From positions 1-64,000 of the forward strand of contig JABDKW010000037.1 in the NCBI GenBank assembly GCA_013002025.1: a stretch of 64,000 nucleotides of DNA, written 5' to 3'. Position 1 is the first letter of the stretch, and each line of letters starts with the position of its first letter. Position numbers and translations under genes: made by a program. The DNA comes from Gammaproteobacteria bacterium. Lineage in GTDB: Bacteria; Pseudomonadota; Gammaproteobacteria; Arenicellales; Arenicellaceae. This document shows positions 56,901 through 64,000 of this stretch, in pieces. The notes beneath the pieces were generated by a model. The model had not been told where the DNA came from, did not search any database, and saw only the letters and a program-made list of their open reading frames with translations.

Positions 56901-57376
56901 GCCATGTATTGCTCCAGCAACTGCTGTCGATACTTGGGCCGGTTGGCCAGAATCGCCGCTGCCAATTCGCCGCGTTGGCCGCCGGACAGGGCAATTAGCC
57001 CATCGGTATTGCCTTCCAGCCAGGCTTTGGGGATTAACGGTTTGCCATGCTGTTGACCCTCACGAAAGCCGCGCGATAGCAGGCGCGATAAATTTCGGTA
57101 GCCGATTTCATTTTGCACCAGTAACACCAGCGCATAGGGTTGCGTGAGCTGATCGGTGTTCTCGATCTGAATTTCGGCGCCGATAATCGGCTTGATGCCC
57201 TGTGCCACGCATTTATTGAAAAATTTAACTGCGCCGTAAAGGTTCCCTACATCGGTAATCGCCACCGCCGGCATTTGATTTTGCAGGGTCTGCTCCACCA
57301 AGGCAGGCAACCGAATCATGCCGTTGATCAGCGAATATTCGGTATGCAGATGGAGGTGAACGAAACTACGCGACAT
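53918..57376 (-). CDS. dnaE: DNA polymerase III subunit alpha
   Basis: DnaE is the catalytic subunit of the replicative polymerase. It has 1152 residues, the normal length for the proteobacterial DnaE1 type. The N-terminal PHP domain starts FVHLHLHTEYSLINGMIRL. The catalytic acidic motif is PDFDVDFCIEGRERVI, with GRGSGAGSIVAYALGITDLDP before it. A helix-hairpin-helix (GLGAIKGIG) and an OB-fold (about 970-1050) follow. The ATG at 57376 gives MSRSFVHLHLH; a TTG two codons earlier is in frame. It is the last gene of the envelope/replication cluster read leftward. Confidence 0.98.
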   Translation of the reverse strand: MSRSFVHLHLHTEYSLINGMIRLPALVEQTLQNQMPAVAITDVGNLYGAVKFFNKCVAQGIKPIIGAEIQIENTDQLTQPYALVLLVQNEIGYRNLSRLLSRGFREGQQHGKPLIPKAWLEGNTDGLIALSGGQRGELAAAILANRPKYRQQLLEQYMALFPDNFYIEIQRVGRAYEEEYIAGAAQLSAQNQVPLVATNEAHFMRPEDFEAHEVRVCINEGRVLNDPRRVKHHSREQYFKSSAEMIELFADIPSAIDNTLAVAQRCNFSLHMGEYFLPDFPVPEGQTIESHLRAESLAGLEVSLQRRYGAVVPDTARQEYLERMEFELGIIMEMGFPGYFLIVADFIRWAKENDVPVGPGRGSGAGSIVAYALGITDLDPIEHVLLFERFLNPERVSMPDFDVDFCIEGRERVIEYVAQKYGREKVSQIITYGTMAAKGVVRDVGRVLGMSYGHVDGVAKLIPFDLGMTLSKALDQEDELRDRYENEEEITALIDMALKLEGLARNVGKHAGGVVIAPSDLTDFTPLYCEHGSEQIVAQYDKDDLEKIGLVKFDFLGLKTLTIIDWAVKAINQLRESQQQAPINITELPLDDTASYELLKSGRTTAIFQLESTGMKELIKNLKPDVFDDIVALVALYRPGPLGAGMEKVYCDRKHGKEPTRYPHDMLEPILNNTYGVILYQEQVMEIARVMAGYSLGGADILRRAMGKKKIEEMAEQRAIFEQGAAERQVDKDTAREVFDLMEYFAEYGFNKSHSAAYALVAYQTAWLKAHYPAHFMAACMSADMENTDKVVILLNEAHEMELEVQHPDINLCAYEFRARDEKHIVYGLGAIKGIGRPVIESIIEARERGGAFKDLYDLCARVDAKKVNRRALEALIRSGALDDLGVHRASLIASIDLALDAASQQHRSQAAGQTDFFGIEAPLETVQTYQNVDEWKKEDLLAAEKDTLGLYLSGHPIDMYINELDQFTSCRLVDVDVGQSKQKKAVTLAGLVVGARIMNTKSGSRMAFLTLDDKTARIEIGVYGELYDQRRDVIHKDKVLVVKGKASLDHFTGGIRLSADELFDIEQARSQLARHMQIRLRGEELDSQLVRSLKTVLQPSEQGMCGVGFEYRTQQGICQLELAEDWRIVPSKIMLEQLESIVGQPNIRLIY

Positions 57377-57438
57377 ACTCAAATTATATCCCGATCACTC
57401 TTGTTCGGCACTGCAATTGACTGGCGTTTGTGGATTGA

Positions 57439-58014
57439 TCAAGAATTGTCTGAGGTTTGCTGCAGCGCTGCCCGCACTGGCGCGAAGCTGCGCCGATGAA
57501 TCGGCGTAACACCATACTGCTGTAGGGCCAGGCGGTGCTCGGCGGTCGGATAGCCGCTATTGCGCTCCAGCCCATAGTGCGGATAGCTGGCAGCGTAATC
57601 TGCCATGATGGCATCCCGCGCCACCTTGGCCACAATCGACGCTGCGGATATAGCCGGCTCCAGCCCATCACCACCCACCACTGCGCGCGCCGGCATAGCA
57701 AATTCTGGTGCCCGGTTACCATCGACCAGCACCAGCTCAGGCTGCACGTTTAAGGCCACCACCGCTCTTTGCATCGCCAACATGGTGGCGTGCAGTATGT
57801 TGAGCTGATCAATCTCTGCAACGCTGGCCTTGGCCAGAGACCAACTAATGGCCTGCTGTTGTATCGCCTGAGCCAGCACCCGCCGGCGCGTAGGACTTAG
57901 CTTTTTGGAGTCTGTCAAACCCGGCAAATCATAGTCATTCGGCAAGATCACCGCTGCGGTGACCACCGGCCCGGCGAGAGGTCCGCGGCCAACTTCATCA
58001 ACGCCGGCGATCAT
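57439..58014 (-). CDS. rnhB: Ribonuclease HII
   Basis: RnhB cuts RNA in RNA-DNA hybrids and removes single misincorporated ribonucleotides. It has 191 residues. The signature [21 protein letters not shown] carries the first catalytic Asp-Glu pair (Asp5, Glu6 region), with [10 protein letters not shown] and the [12 protein letters not shown] block following. The ATG at 58014 overlaps the lpxB stop (ATGA). The frame remains open further upstream inside lpxB, but that part is not homologous. Confidence 0.96.
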   Translation of the reverse strand: MIAGVDEVGRGPLAGPVVTAAVILPNDYDLPGLTDSKKLSPTRRRVLAQAIQQQAISWSLAKASVAEIDQLNILHATMLAMQRAVVALNVQPELVLVDGNRAPEFAMPARAVVGGDGLEPAISAASIVAKVARDAIMADYAASYPHYGLERNSGYPTAEHRLALQQYGVTPIHRRSFAPVRAALQQTSDNS

Positions 58015-59144
58015 CCGGCGTGACTGAGCAACAGCTGCTTGATAGCCTTGGCGGCCGCCGGCGCTCCGCCTACATGTAAGGCCGGCGTAATTTCTGCCAG
58101 TGCCGCGCGGGTTGCCTGGTATAAGTCCTGATCTTCCAGTAAGCGACGACATTCACGCACCGCATCCTCAGCCGTCGCCTGATCCTGAACCAGTTCCGGC
58201 ACCACCGGTTTTGGGGTTAGGTGATTGGGCATTGAATAATGCTCAACCTCAATGGTGTGGCCATAAACCAACGCCGACAGCTTCGATATCCGATACATAA
58301 CCACCATCGGTTTGGCGAACAGCGCGGCTTCCAGCGCGGCGGTGCCCGAGGCCAGCAAAGCCAAATCACACAGCGCCAATACATCTCGACTGTGCCCGTG
58401 AACCACGCTCAGATGCTGGCCGCTCAGGTCACAATGTTGTTCCAGCCAGGCGGCAATTTTTTCATTTGCAGTGGGTAATACAAAATGCAGGTCGGGATAT
58501 AAGCGGTGCAGATCAGCCGCTGCCGCCAACATGGGCTCGGCAAGACGACTTACCTCACTGGTTCGGCTGCCAGGTAACAGTGCGATTAGTCTCTGCCCGG
58601 TGCTGCTGAATCGCTGCTGCAATGCGGGGTCGACTTGCCACTGGCTGATTTCAGCCGCCAGCGGGTGTCCCACAAAGCGAACCGGCACCTTGTGCTGTTG
58701 ATAAAAGTGTTCCTCAAACGGGAACAGGGTCAGCATCAGGTCCGTCGATTGGCGAATTTTTTTAATTCGGCCACCGCGCCAGGCCCACACCGTTGGGCTG
58801 ACATAATGCACGGTCGTCATTCCTGCACGCTTCAATTTTCGTGCCAGTGGCAGATTGAAATCGGGCACATCGATGCCAATAAACACATCGGGCCGCCAAT
58901 CAAGAAAATGCCGCAGCAGACGCTTGCGAATTGACAGAATATCGCGCAATGCGCCCAATAGACCATCCAGACCAAATAGGCTGATTTTGTCCATCTCGGC
59001 AAGGCTGGTCGCCCCCTGTGCCTGCATGGCTGGGCCGCACAGACCGACGAATTCGGCCGTCGGATATATTTCGCGCAGCGCTTTGATCAATTCAGCGCCC
59101 AAATAATCACCGGATTTCTCGCCGGCCACGATTCCGACTTTCAT
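58011..59144 (-). CDS. lpxB: Lipid-A-disaccharide synthase
   Basis: LpxB joins UDP-2,3-diacylglucosamine and lipid X to form the lipid A disaccharide at the inner membrane. It is a GT19 glycosyltransferase of 377 residues, with [20 protein letters not shown], the [20 protein letters not shown] segment and the [15 protein letters not shown] motif. It lies 14 bp after lpxA and overlaps rnhB by four bases. Confidence 0.97.
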   Translation of the reverse strand: MKVGIVAGEKSGDYLGAELIKALREIYPTAEFVGLCGPAMQAQGATSLAEMDKISLFGLDGLLGALRDILSIRKRLLRHFLDWRPDVFIGIDVPDFNLPLARKLKRAGMTTVHYVSPTVWAWRGGRIKKIRQSTDLMLTLFPFEEHFYQQHKVPVRFVGHPLAAEISQWQVDPALQQRFSSTGQRLIALLPGSRTSEVSRLAEPMLAAAADLHRLYPDLHFVLPTANEKIAAWLEQHCDLSGQHLSVVHGHSRDVLALCDLALLASGTAALEAALFAKPMVVMYRISKLSALVYGHTIEVEHYSMPNHLTPKPVVPELVQDQATAEDAVRECRRLLEDQDLYQATRAALAEITPALHVGGAPAAAKAIKQLLLSHAG

Positions 59145-59158
59145 GAGGTCACCCTGAC

Positions 59159-59938
59159 CTAGCGGATAACGCCGCGTTCAGACCCTTGGATGAACTCCGT
59201 CAAAACCTTTACGTGCGGGCTGTTAAATTGACGAGATTCAATTTCCTTCAGCGCATCTTTCATGGTCAGGCCGGTGCGGTAGATTATTTTATAGGCCCGT
59301 TTTAATTCAGTAATATCATCAGCTGAAAATCCGCGCCGTTTCAAGCCACGAATATTAATTCCGTGGGTAATGGCTCGGTTCCCGGCAACCAGGGTAAAGG
59401 GCGGCACATCTTGAATGCACACCGCAGCACCAGCGGTAAAACAATGGTCGCCAATACGGCAAAACTGGTGCACCAGCGCATAACCACCCAGCACAACATA
59501 GTCACCGACATCCACATGACCACCCAGGCAGGCACAGTTTGCAAAGGTCACATTTGAACCGACGTGGCAATCGTGGGCGATATGTGAGTAGGCCATAAAG
59601 TAGTTGTCGTTGCCGACGCTGGTTATGCCCTCATCATCCGGCGAGCCACGACTCACCGTCATATTCTCGCGGAACACATTGCGATCACCGATACGTGTCT
59701 GGGTGGGTTCGCCGGCATAGGCCAGTGATTGCGGCTCACCCCCGATCGCACAGAAGGCAAACAGATGATTTTCCGCACCGATGTGCGTATCGCCTTCGAC
59801 CACCACATGTGAGTCAATTTTGGTCCCATCTCCGATTTTCACCTGCGACCCAATTATGGAAAAAGGCCCAACGCTGACATTATCACCGATCTCTGCACCG
59901 TCTTCGATAATGGCACTCGGGTGGATTTGGGTCGCCAT
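59159..59938 (-). CDS. lpxA: UDP-N-acetylglucosamine acyltransferase
   Basis: LpxA adds a 3-hydroxyacyl chain to UDP-GlcNAc, the first step of lipid A synthesis. It has 259 residues of left-handed beta-helix hexapeptide repeats (about 1-190) followed by a helical C-terminus. The catalytic His is in MAYSHIAHDCHVGSNV. The acyl-chain length set by the family's ruler residues cannot be read with confidence here. It follows fabZ by three bases. Confidence 0.97.
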   Translation of the reverse strand: MATQIHPSAIIEDGAEIGDNVSVGPFSIIGSQVKIGDGTKIDSHVVVEGDTHIGAENHLFAFCAIGGEPQSLAYAGEPTQTRIGDRNVFRENMTVSRGSPDDEGITSVGNDNYFMAYSHIAHDCHVGSNVTFANCACLGGHVDVGDYVVLGGYALVHQFCRIGDHCFTAGAAVCIQDVPPFTLVAGNRAITHGINIRGLKRRGFSADDITELKRAYKIIYRTGLTMKDALKEIESRQFNSPHVKVLTEFIQGSERGVIR

Positions 59939-59941
59939 TGA

Positions 59942-60385
59942 CTATAGGTCCTTAAAGGTGAACATCAGTTCTGCGGTTGCGGCAATTTGATCATCTACCT
60001 TGGCCACGCCTTTACACTTCCACATATTTTTTATCTGCCGCACCAGTTCTACCTCAAATACCAGCTTGTCTCCGGGTTCGACTGGGCGTTTAAAGCGCGC
60101 CTTATCGATACCCGTAAAGTAATACACCCTTGACTCGCTGGGCGCTTCACCGGACCCATAACTGGCCATTAAAGCAGCTGCCTGCGCCAAAGCTTCCACA
60201 ATCAATACACCCGGCATTACCGGGCGACTGGGGAAGTGACCCTCGAAAAACGGTTCGTTATAAGTGACATTTTTGTAAGCAACCAAACTTTCATTGGGCA
60301 CCGCGCTGACCACCCTATCGACCAGTAAAAACGGGTAGCGATGTGGTAAATGATTGCGAATTTCATGTATATCAAATCCAGACAT
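59942..60385 (-). CDS. fabZ: 3-hydroxyacyl-[ACP] dehydratase FabZ
   Basis: FabZ dehydrates 3-hydroxyacyl-ACP in fatty acid elongation and competes with LpxA for the same substrate pool, hence their linkage. It has 147 residues of the hotdog fold. The catalytic His is in EPFFEGHFPSRPVMPGVLIVEALAQAAA, with the Glu following in the helix. It lies 30 bp after skp with no room for lpxD, which normally sits here. Confidence 0.97.
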   Translation of the reverse strand: MSGFDIHEIRNHLPHRYPFLLVDRVVSAVPNESLVAYKNVTYNEPFFEGHFPSRPVMPGVLIVEALAQAAALMASYGSGEAPSESRVYYFTGIDKARFKRPVEPGDKLVFEVELVRQIKNMWKCKGVAKVDDQIAATAELMFTFKDL

Positions 60386-60415
60386 ACTGCTGCTCCCAAG
60401 GCTGCTGCAAGTGGG

Positions 60416-60919
60416 TTATTTCTCGGACAATCGCTTTAATATTTTTGGCGTAATATCGACACTGGCACTGGCATGCACCACACCACTTCGCAAGATAAGG
60501 TCATAAGCTTCTTCTTTGGCAAGCTTTAGCACTTCCTGGTCAACCGTTGTTTGAATAGAGCGAACCACTTCATTCTGACGCACTTTGAATACCCGCTCAG
60601 TATCCTCGGCCAGCAATTGCAACTCGCGGCGCTTGCTCTGATACTCAAGCTGCTTGGACTGTAAATCTGAGGCACTGAGGACTGGCGCATTCTTTTCAAT
60701 ATCTTCCTTTAATTTCAGCAACTTATTTTGCAGGTCACTGATTTCTTTTTCCTTTGGTTCAAACTCTGACTTCAACTTTTGCAGTTCGGTTTGCACAATT
60801 GGCAGGCTCTCCAGAATGCGGCGATTGTCATACACGCCGATCTTCATTTCGGCCAACGCCACAGATGATTGAGCAGCTGCCACAACAGCAGCCAGGATAA
60901 AAATACTTCGTTTCAACAT
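60416..60919 (-). CDS. skp: Periplasmic chaperone Skp (OmpH family)
   Basis: Skp carries unfolded outer-membrane proteins across the periplasm to the BAM complex. It has 167 residues, with a signal peptide (LKRSIFILAAVVAAAQSSVALA) followed by EMKIGVYDNRRILESLPIVQ and a long charged coiled coil forming the tentacles (about 55-120). The ATG at 60919 has AAGGTG six bases upstream; a GTG three codons earlier is in frame. It follows bamA by 65 bp, the canonical order. Confidence 0.93.
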   Translation of the reverse strand: MLKRSIFILAAVVAAAQSSVALAEMKIGVYDNRRILESLPIVQTELQKLKSEFEPKEKEISDLQNKLLKLKEDIEKNAPVLSASDLQSKQLEYQSKRRELQLLAEDTERVFKVRQNEVVRSIQTTVDQEVLKLAKEEAYDLILRSGVVHASASVDITPKILKRLSEK

Positions 60920-60984
60920 TACTAACACCTTATCGGTTTTAAATTAAATTACTGTCCCAGCTTGAATCGCCAACAGGCCGTGCA

Positions 60985-63267
60985 TCACTGCAGCAAGCGC
61001 CCAATACTGAATTGAAATTTCTCCACTTCATCGCCCTCTTCCTCATTAAGCGGTGTGGCGTAAGAAATTGATAGTGGGCCCACTGGTGATATCCAGTTGA
61101 AACCAACCCCTGCCGAGAAGCGGATTCCATCCAACTCGACACTCTGATCATTGGAAAACACCTGCCCACCATCGACAAACAAGCTCAACCGCTTGTCCAG
61201 CGCGCCATCGCCAATCGGCAGCAACAGTGACGCATTAAACAATACGCGTTTGGCGCCGCCAAAGGGATCCGGGAAGTCGCTTGAATCGCGCGGCCCCAGA
61301 GAGCGGGCCTCAAAGCCCCGTACCGATGATGAACCACCGGCGAAATAATTTTTAAAGAACGGCAGGCCTTCGGTGTCACCGTAGCCATCACCATAGCCTA
61401 CCCCCAGACCAAACTTGAAAGCAGCTTTTTGCGTGATCGGAAAATAAATACTGCTATCCATGTTAACCCGGTAGTATTCCAGGTCACTGCCCGGTACCGT
61501 GGCTTCCAACGACACGCGGAAGTTTTTACCTGCGGTTGGGTAGATCAGGCTATCTCGCGTATCGTGAGCAAAGGCCACGGTCGCAGTGAGTAAATCATTT
61601 TCCGGAAAGCGATCAATAAAATCACGGATCTCGGGCACCGAGAATGGCGTGGTTTCCAAATCAATCTTCTCCGCACCGGCGCCCAGTGAGAAGGAATTAT
61701 TCTCATTGATCGGGAATAAATAAACCAGATTCAAACCCAGCGTTTGCGTGATGTATTCTGATGTATTGGCCCGCGTTGAGTCGATGTTTCGCCCGGTCAG
61801 GCCAATGGTTCGACTAATGCCGCTCTTGGTGTAGTAAGGGTTGGTGTACTGTAAGTTTACTGATTCGACAAAATCCGAGCGCTGCACCCCAAGGTTTAGC
61901 TGGTTTCCGGTGCCAAACAGGTTGGCCTGTGAAATACTCGCTTGCACCAGCGCGCCGTTATCACCGGAATACCCCAGACCGAACAAGAAGCTACCCGTTG
62001 GCCGTTCTTTCACCTGCACCTGCAGGTCGACCTGATCTTCACGGCCAGCCACTGGCACGGTCTCAATCTCGACTTCGTCGAAAAAGCTCAGCCGCTGCAG
62101 TCGAACCTTGGAGCGGTTTACCCGGCTGGGTGAAAACGCGCCACCTTCTGTCTGACGCAACTCGCGACGAATCACATCATCGTTGGTCAGTTTATTGCCA
62201 ACAATATCAATGCGTCGCACATACACGCGACGGCCCGGCTTGATATTAATCGAGAAGCCAACCGTGTTCGCTTCCGAGTCGACATTTGGCACCGGCACCA
62301 CCTCGGCATAGGAATAACCTTCTTCCGCTAGGCGCGCTTTGATTGCTTCCATGGTGGCATCCACGGCACGGCGCGAATAAGTTCGCCCCGGCGCAATAAA
62401 CACCAGCGGTAACAATTCTTCCTCGGGCACCACCAGGCGACCATTCAGTACAAACTGAGAAACGGTGTAACGTTCCCCCTCTGAAATATTAATGGTCAGG
62501 TAAATACCGTCTTTCTCAGGCGAGATACTCACCTGATTTGAAACAATCTCAAAATCCAGAAAACCTTGATCCTGATAGAAACTTCTCAAAGTCTCCAGAT
62601 CTCCCGTTACTTTTTCCTTTGAATATTGATTCTCGGCGCCCCAAAACTTCCAGAACGGCACAGAGTCATCGGATTCAAATTCTTTCAACAGCATCTTATC
62701 GCTGTAGAAAGTATTGCCCACGATATTAATCTTTTTGATTTTTGCGGTGGGCCCCTCCTTCACGTGCACCGTCACGCGCACCCGGTTGCGCGGCAGATCA
62801 ACCACCTCGGTTCCGACCTGTGCGTTGTACTTACCCTGGTTCAGATATTGTCGCTTCAGCTCCTGCTTAACCTGATCCAACACGCTGGGCTTGAATACGC
62901 GCCCTTCGACAAAATCGTTGTCGGCCAGGGCCTTGCGCAATGACTCCTCTTTAATCAATTTATTACCGGCAAATACAATGGTTGAAATGGATGGATACTC
63001 CACCACATCCAAAACCAGCGCCGTGCCCTCTGTACTTAGCTGAATATCCTTAAAAAAGCCGGTTTGATACAGCTGACGAATCAGGTCTGACGAAGTAGAC
63101 GGGTCAAATGTGTCCCCGACTTTAATCGGCAGGTAATTAAAAATTGCACCGGCGGAGATCCGTTGTAGACCTTTAACGCGAATATCAGAAACTAAAAAGG
63201 ATTGTTGCGCGATGGCTGCTTGAGCTAATACAGCCAACAAAATCGAAACACTTAATTTTCTGAACAT
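60985..63267 (-). CDS. bamA: Outer-membrane protein assembly factor BamA
   Basis: BamA is the core of the BAM machine that folds beta-barrel proteins into the outer membrane. It has 760 residues, with a signal peptide (FRKLSVSILLAVLAQAAIAQ), five POTRA domains (about 23-420) and a C-terminal 16-strand barrel carrying the conserved loop-6 VRGF motif (SVRGFEARSLGPRD). It ends in a beta-signal-like KFQFSIGRLLQ. The ATG at 63267 has GAGGAAA upstream; earlier in-frame starts would precede the signal peptide. It lies downstream of rseP, as usual. Confidence 0.97.
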   Translation of the reverse strand: MFRKLSVSILLAVLAQAAIAQQSFLVSDIRVKGLQRISAGAIFNYLPIKVGDTFDPSTSSDLIRQLYQTGFFKDIQLSTEGTALVLDVVEYPSISTIVFAGNKLIKEESLRKALADNDFVEGRVFKPSVLDQVKQELKRQYLNQGKYNAQVGTEVVDLPRNRVRVTVHVKEGPTAKIKKINIVGNTFYSDKMLLKEFESDDSVPFWKFWGAENQYSKEKVTGDLETLRSFYQDQGFLDFEIVSNQVSISPEKDGIYLTINISEGERYTVSQFVLNGRLVVPEEELLPLVFIAPGRTYSRRAVDATMEAIKARLAEEGYSYAEVVPVPNVDSEANTVGFSINIKPGRRVYVRRIDIVGNKLTNDDVIRRELRQTEGGAFSPSRVNRSKVRLQRLSFFDEVEIETVPVAGREDQVDLQVQVKERPTGSFLFGLGYSGDNGALVQASISQANLFGTGNQLNLGVQRSDFVESVNLQYTNPYYTKSGISRTIGLTGRNIDSTRANTSEYITQTLGLNLVYLFPINENNSFSLGAGAEKIDLETTPFSVPEIRDFIDRFPENDLLTATVAFAHDTRDSLIYPTAGKNFRVSLEATVPGSDLEYYRVNMDSSIYFPITQKAAFKFGLGVGYGDGYGDTEGLPFFKNYFAGGSSSVRGFEARSLGPRDSSDFPDPFGGAKRVLFNASLLLPIGDGALDKRLSLFVDGGQVFSNDQSVELDGIRFSAGVGFNWISPVGPLSISYATPLNEEEGDEVEKFQFSIGRLLQ

Positions 63268-63475
63268 GGTGGGTTTCCTCAGCAGATCGATGACAATCGA
63301 CCCTGGTATGCGCGACGTGCGGCGCTCGTTATATCTCATTTCAGCTCGGTAAAAAGTGGCCCTACTGATCGATAACGCCTCCGGTAACGGCATGTCACCG
63401 CCTTGTGAGGTCATCGTCGGTCAAAATTTCGGGCTAGTGGTCGCTAAAAATGAGGTTTTGTATTAGCGCTTGATT

Positions 63476-64000
63476 TTAATTCAATAATCTAAAAATATCA
63501 TTATAAAAAGCCAGGCTCATCAGACAGACTAATAAGAGAACGCCTAGCTGTTGCCCAACGGCAAAGGCTTTTTCTGCGGCATTGGGCCCGGCAATTAATT
63601 CAACCGCATACATCAATAGGTGCCCACCGTCTAGCATGGGGATGGGCAATAAATTCATCACGCCCAGACTGATACTTATCACTGCCAGTATATAGAGGTA
63701 GTAGTCCCAACCAATTTGTAACGCCTGACCACTGACTTCGGCAATCGTTATCGGGCCGCTGATATTAGTATGCGAGACCTGCAAGGTAACCATTTTCCAC
63801 AGCATGCGCAGGGTAACCGAAGACATTAACCAGGTTTGTTCAATGCCATAGCCAACCGCCTGCAATGGCCCACGTTGTGATGCCACAATATCGGCGTCGG
63901 GATAGGGCTCCACGACCGGTGAAATCCCCAGCCTGCCAGCCTCACCATTTTCGCGTTCAACGGCTTCGGGGGTGGCGGTCAGGCTGATTATCCGTTGCTC
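63476..64000 (-). CDS. rseP: RIP metalloprotease RseP (partial, C-terminal 174 residues)
   Basis: RseP is a site-2 inner-membrane protease that cleaves anti-sigma factor RseA in the sigma-E envelope stress response. Only the C-terminal part is in the window; the HExxH site lies beyond the right edge. Visible are the end of a PDZ domain (RLGISPVVEPYPDADIV), the helix leading to NISGPITIAEV, and the diagnostic LLPIPMLDGGHLLMYAVELI with the third metal ligand Asp, followed by the last transmembrane helix. The coupling of rseP to bamA is standard. Confidence 0.95.
   Translation of the reverse strand, partial: EQRIISLTATPEAVERENGEAGRLGISPVVEPYPDADIVASQRGPLQAVGYGIEQTWLMSSVTLRMLWKMVTLQVSHTNISGPITIAEVSGQALQIGWDYYLYILAVISISLGVMNLLPIPMLDGGHLLMYAVELIAGPNAAEKAFAVGQQLGVLLLVCLMSLAFYNDIFRLLN

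Overview
The window is chromosomal DNA of a gammaproteobacterium, moderately GC-rich. The evidence is gene order: recA-recX-alaS-lysC-csrA followed by tRNA-Ser(GCU) and tRNA-Arg(ACG), and bamA-skp-fabZ-lpxA-lpxB-rnhB-dnaE, are both gammaproteobacterial arrangements. LPS and outer-membrane genes confirm a Gram-negative cell. An environmental, probably marine, heterotroph is likely, but the genus cannot be fixed from sequence alone.

Layout. 1-5830 (minus) is most of one giant secreted protein that runs off the left edge. 5.8-7.05 kb holds a peroxiredoxin flanked by short dispersed repeats. 7.06-10.84 kb is prpF-acnD (methylcitrate cycle) behind a pair of palindromic operators. 11-13 kb has a DUF2784 membrane protein and a thiolase-like gene. 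13.0-14.3 kb is a repeat-rich tRNA region with one intact tRNA-Arg, two decayed tandem tRNA copies and one tRNA-Ser. 14.3-20.9 kb is csrA, lysC, alaS, recX and recA, with LexA boxes at recA. 20.95-24.0 kb is slyX, glpK and avtA. 24.0-30.7 kb is a cyanophycin locus: a stand-alone Mur-ligase-like protein, cphA, cphB and iadA. 30.9-48 kb is accessory: small membrane proteins, tRNA-Leu, a coiled-coil envelope protein, coniferyl-aldehyde dehydrogenase, a DUF885 peptidase, a two-subunit molybdenum hydroxylase, an amidohydrolase, a BASS transporter, a cupin, an acyltransferase and an RhlE-type helicase. 48.2-64 kb is core: eno, kdsA-pyrG, tilS, dnaE, rnhB, lpxB, lpxA, fabZ, skp, bamA and the 3' end of rseP.

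Two systems stand out. First, a Csr/Rsm circuit can be reconstructed. CsrA here carries an unusual Asp-rich C-terminal tail. Its mRNA leader has repeated GGA motifs, and about 33 kb away an unannotated intergenic transcript (about 48001-48145, plus strand) has AGGA presented in three hairpin loops, a TATAAT box and an intrinsic terminator. This is the architecture of CsrB/RsmY/RsmZ RNAs that sequester CsrA. Second, the cyanophycin locus encodes polymer synthesis (CphA), depolymerisation (CphB) and dipeptide hydrolysis (IadA) together with a Mur-ligase-only CphA relative of unknown role.

Other points of interest are the giant toroid/propeller protein with a CxxCH haem-type motif, the decayed tRNA-Arg array at the serV-argVYZQ position, and the absence of lpxD and accA from their usual places in the envelope/DNA polymerase cluster.
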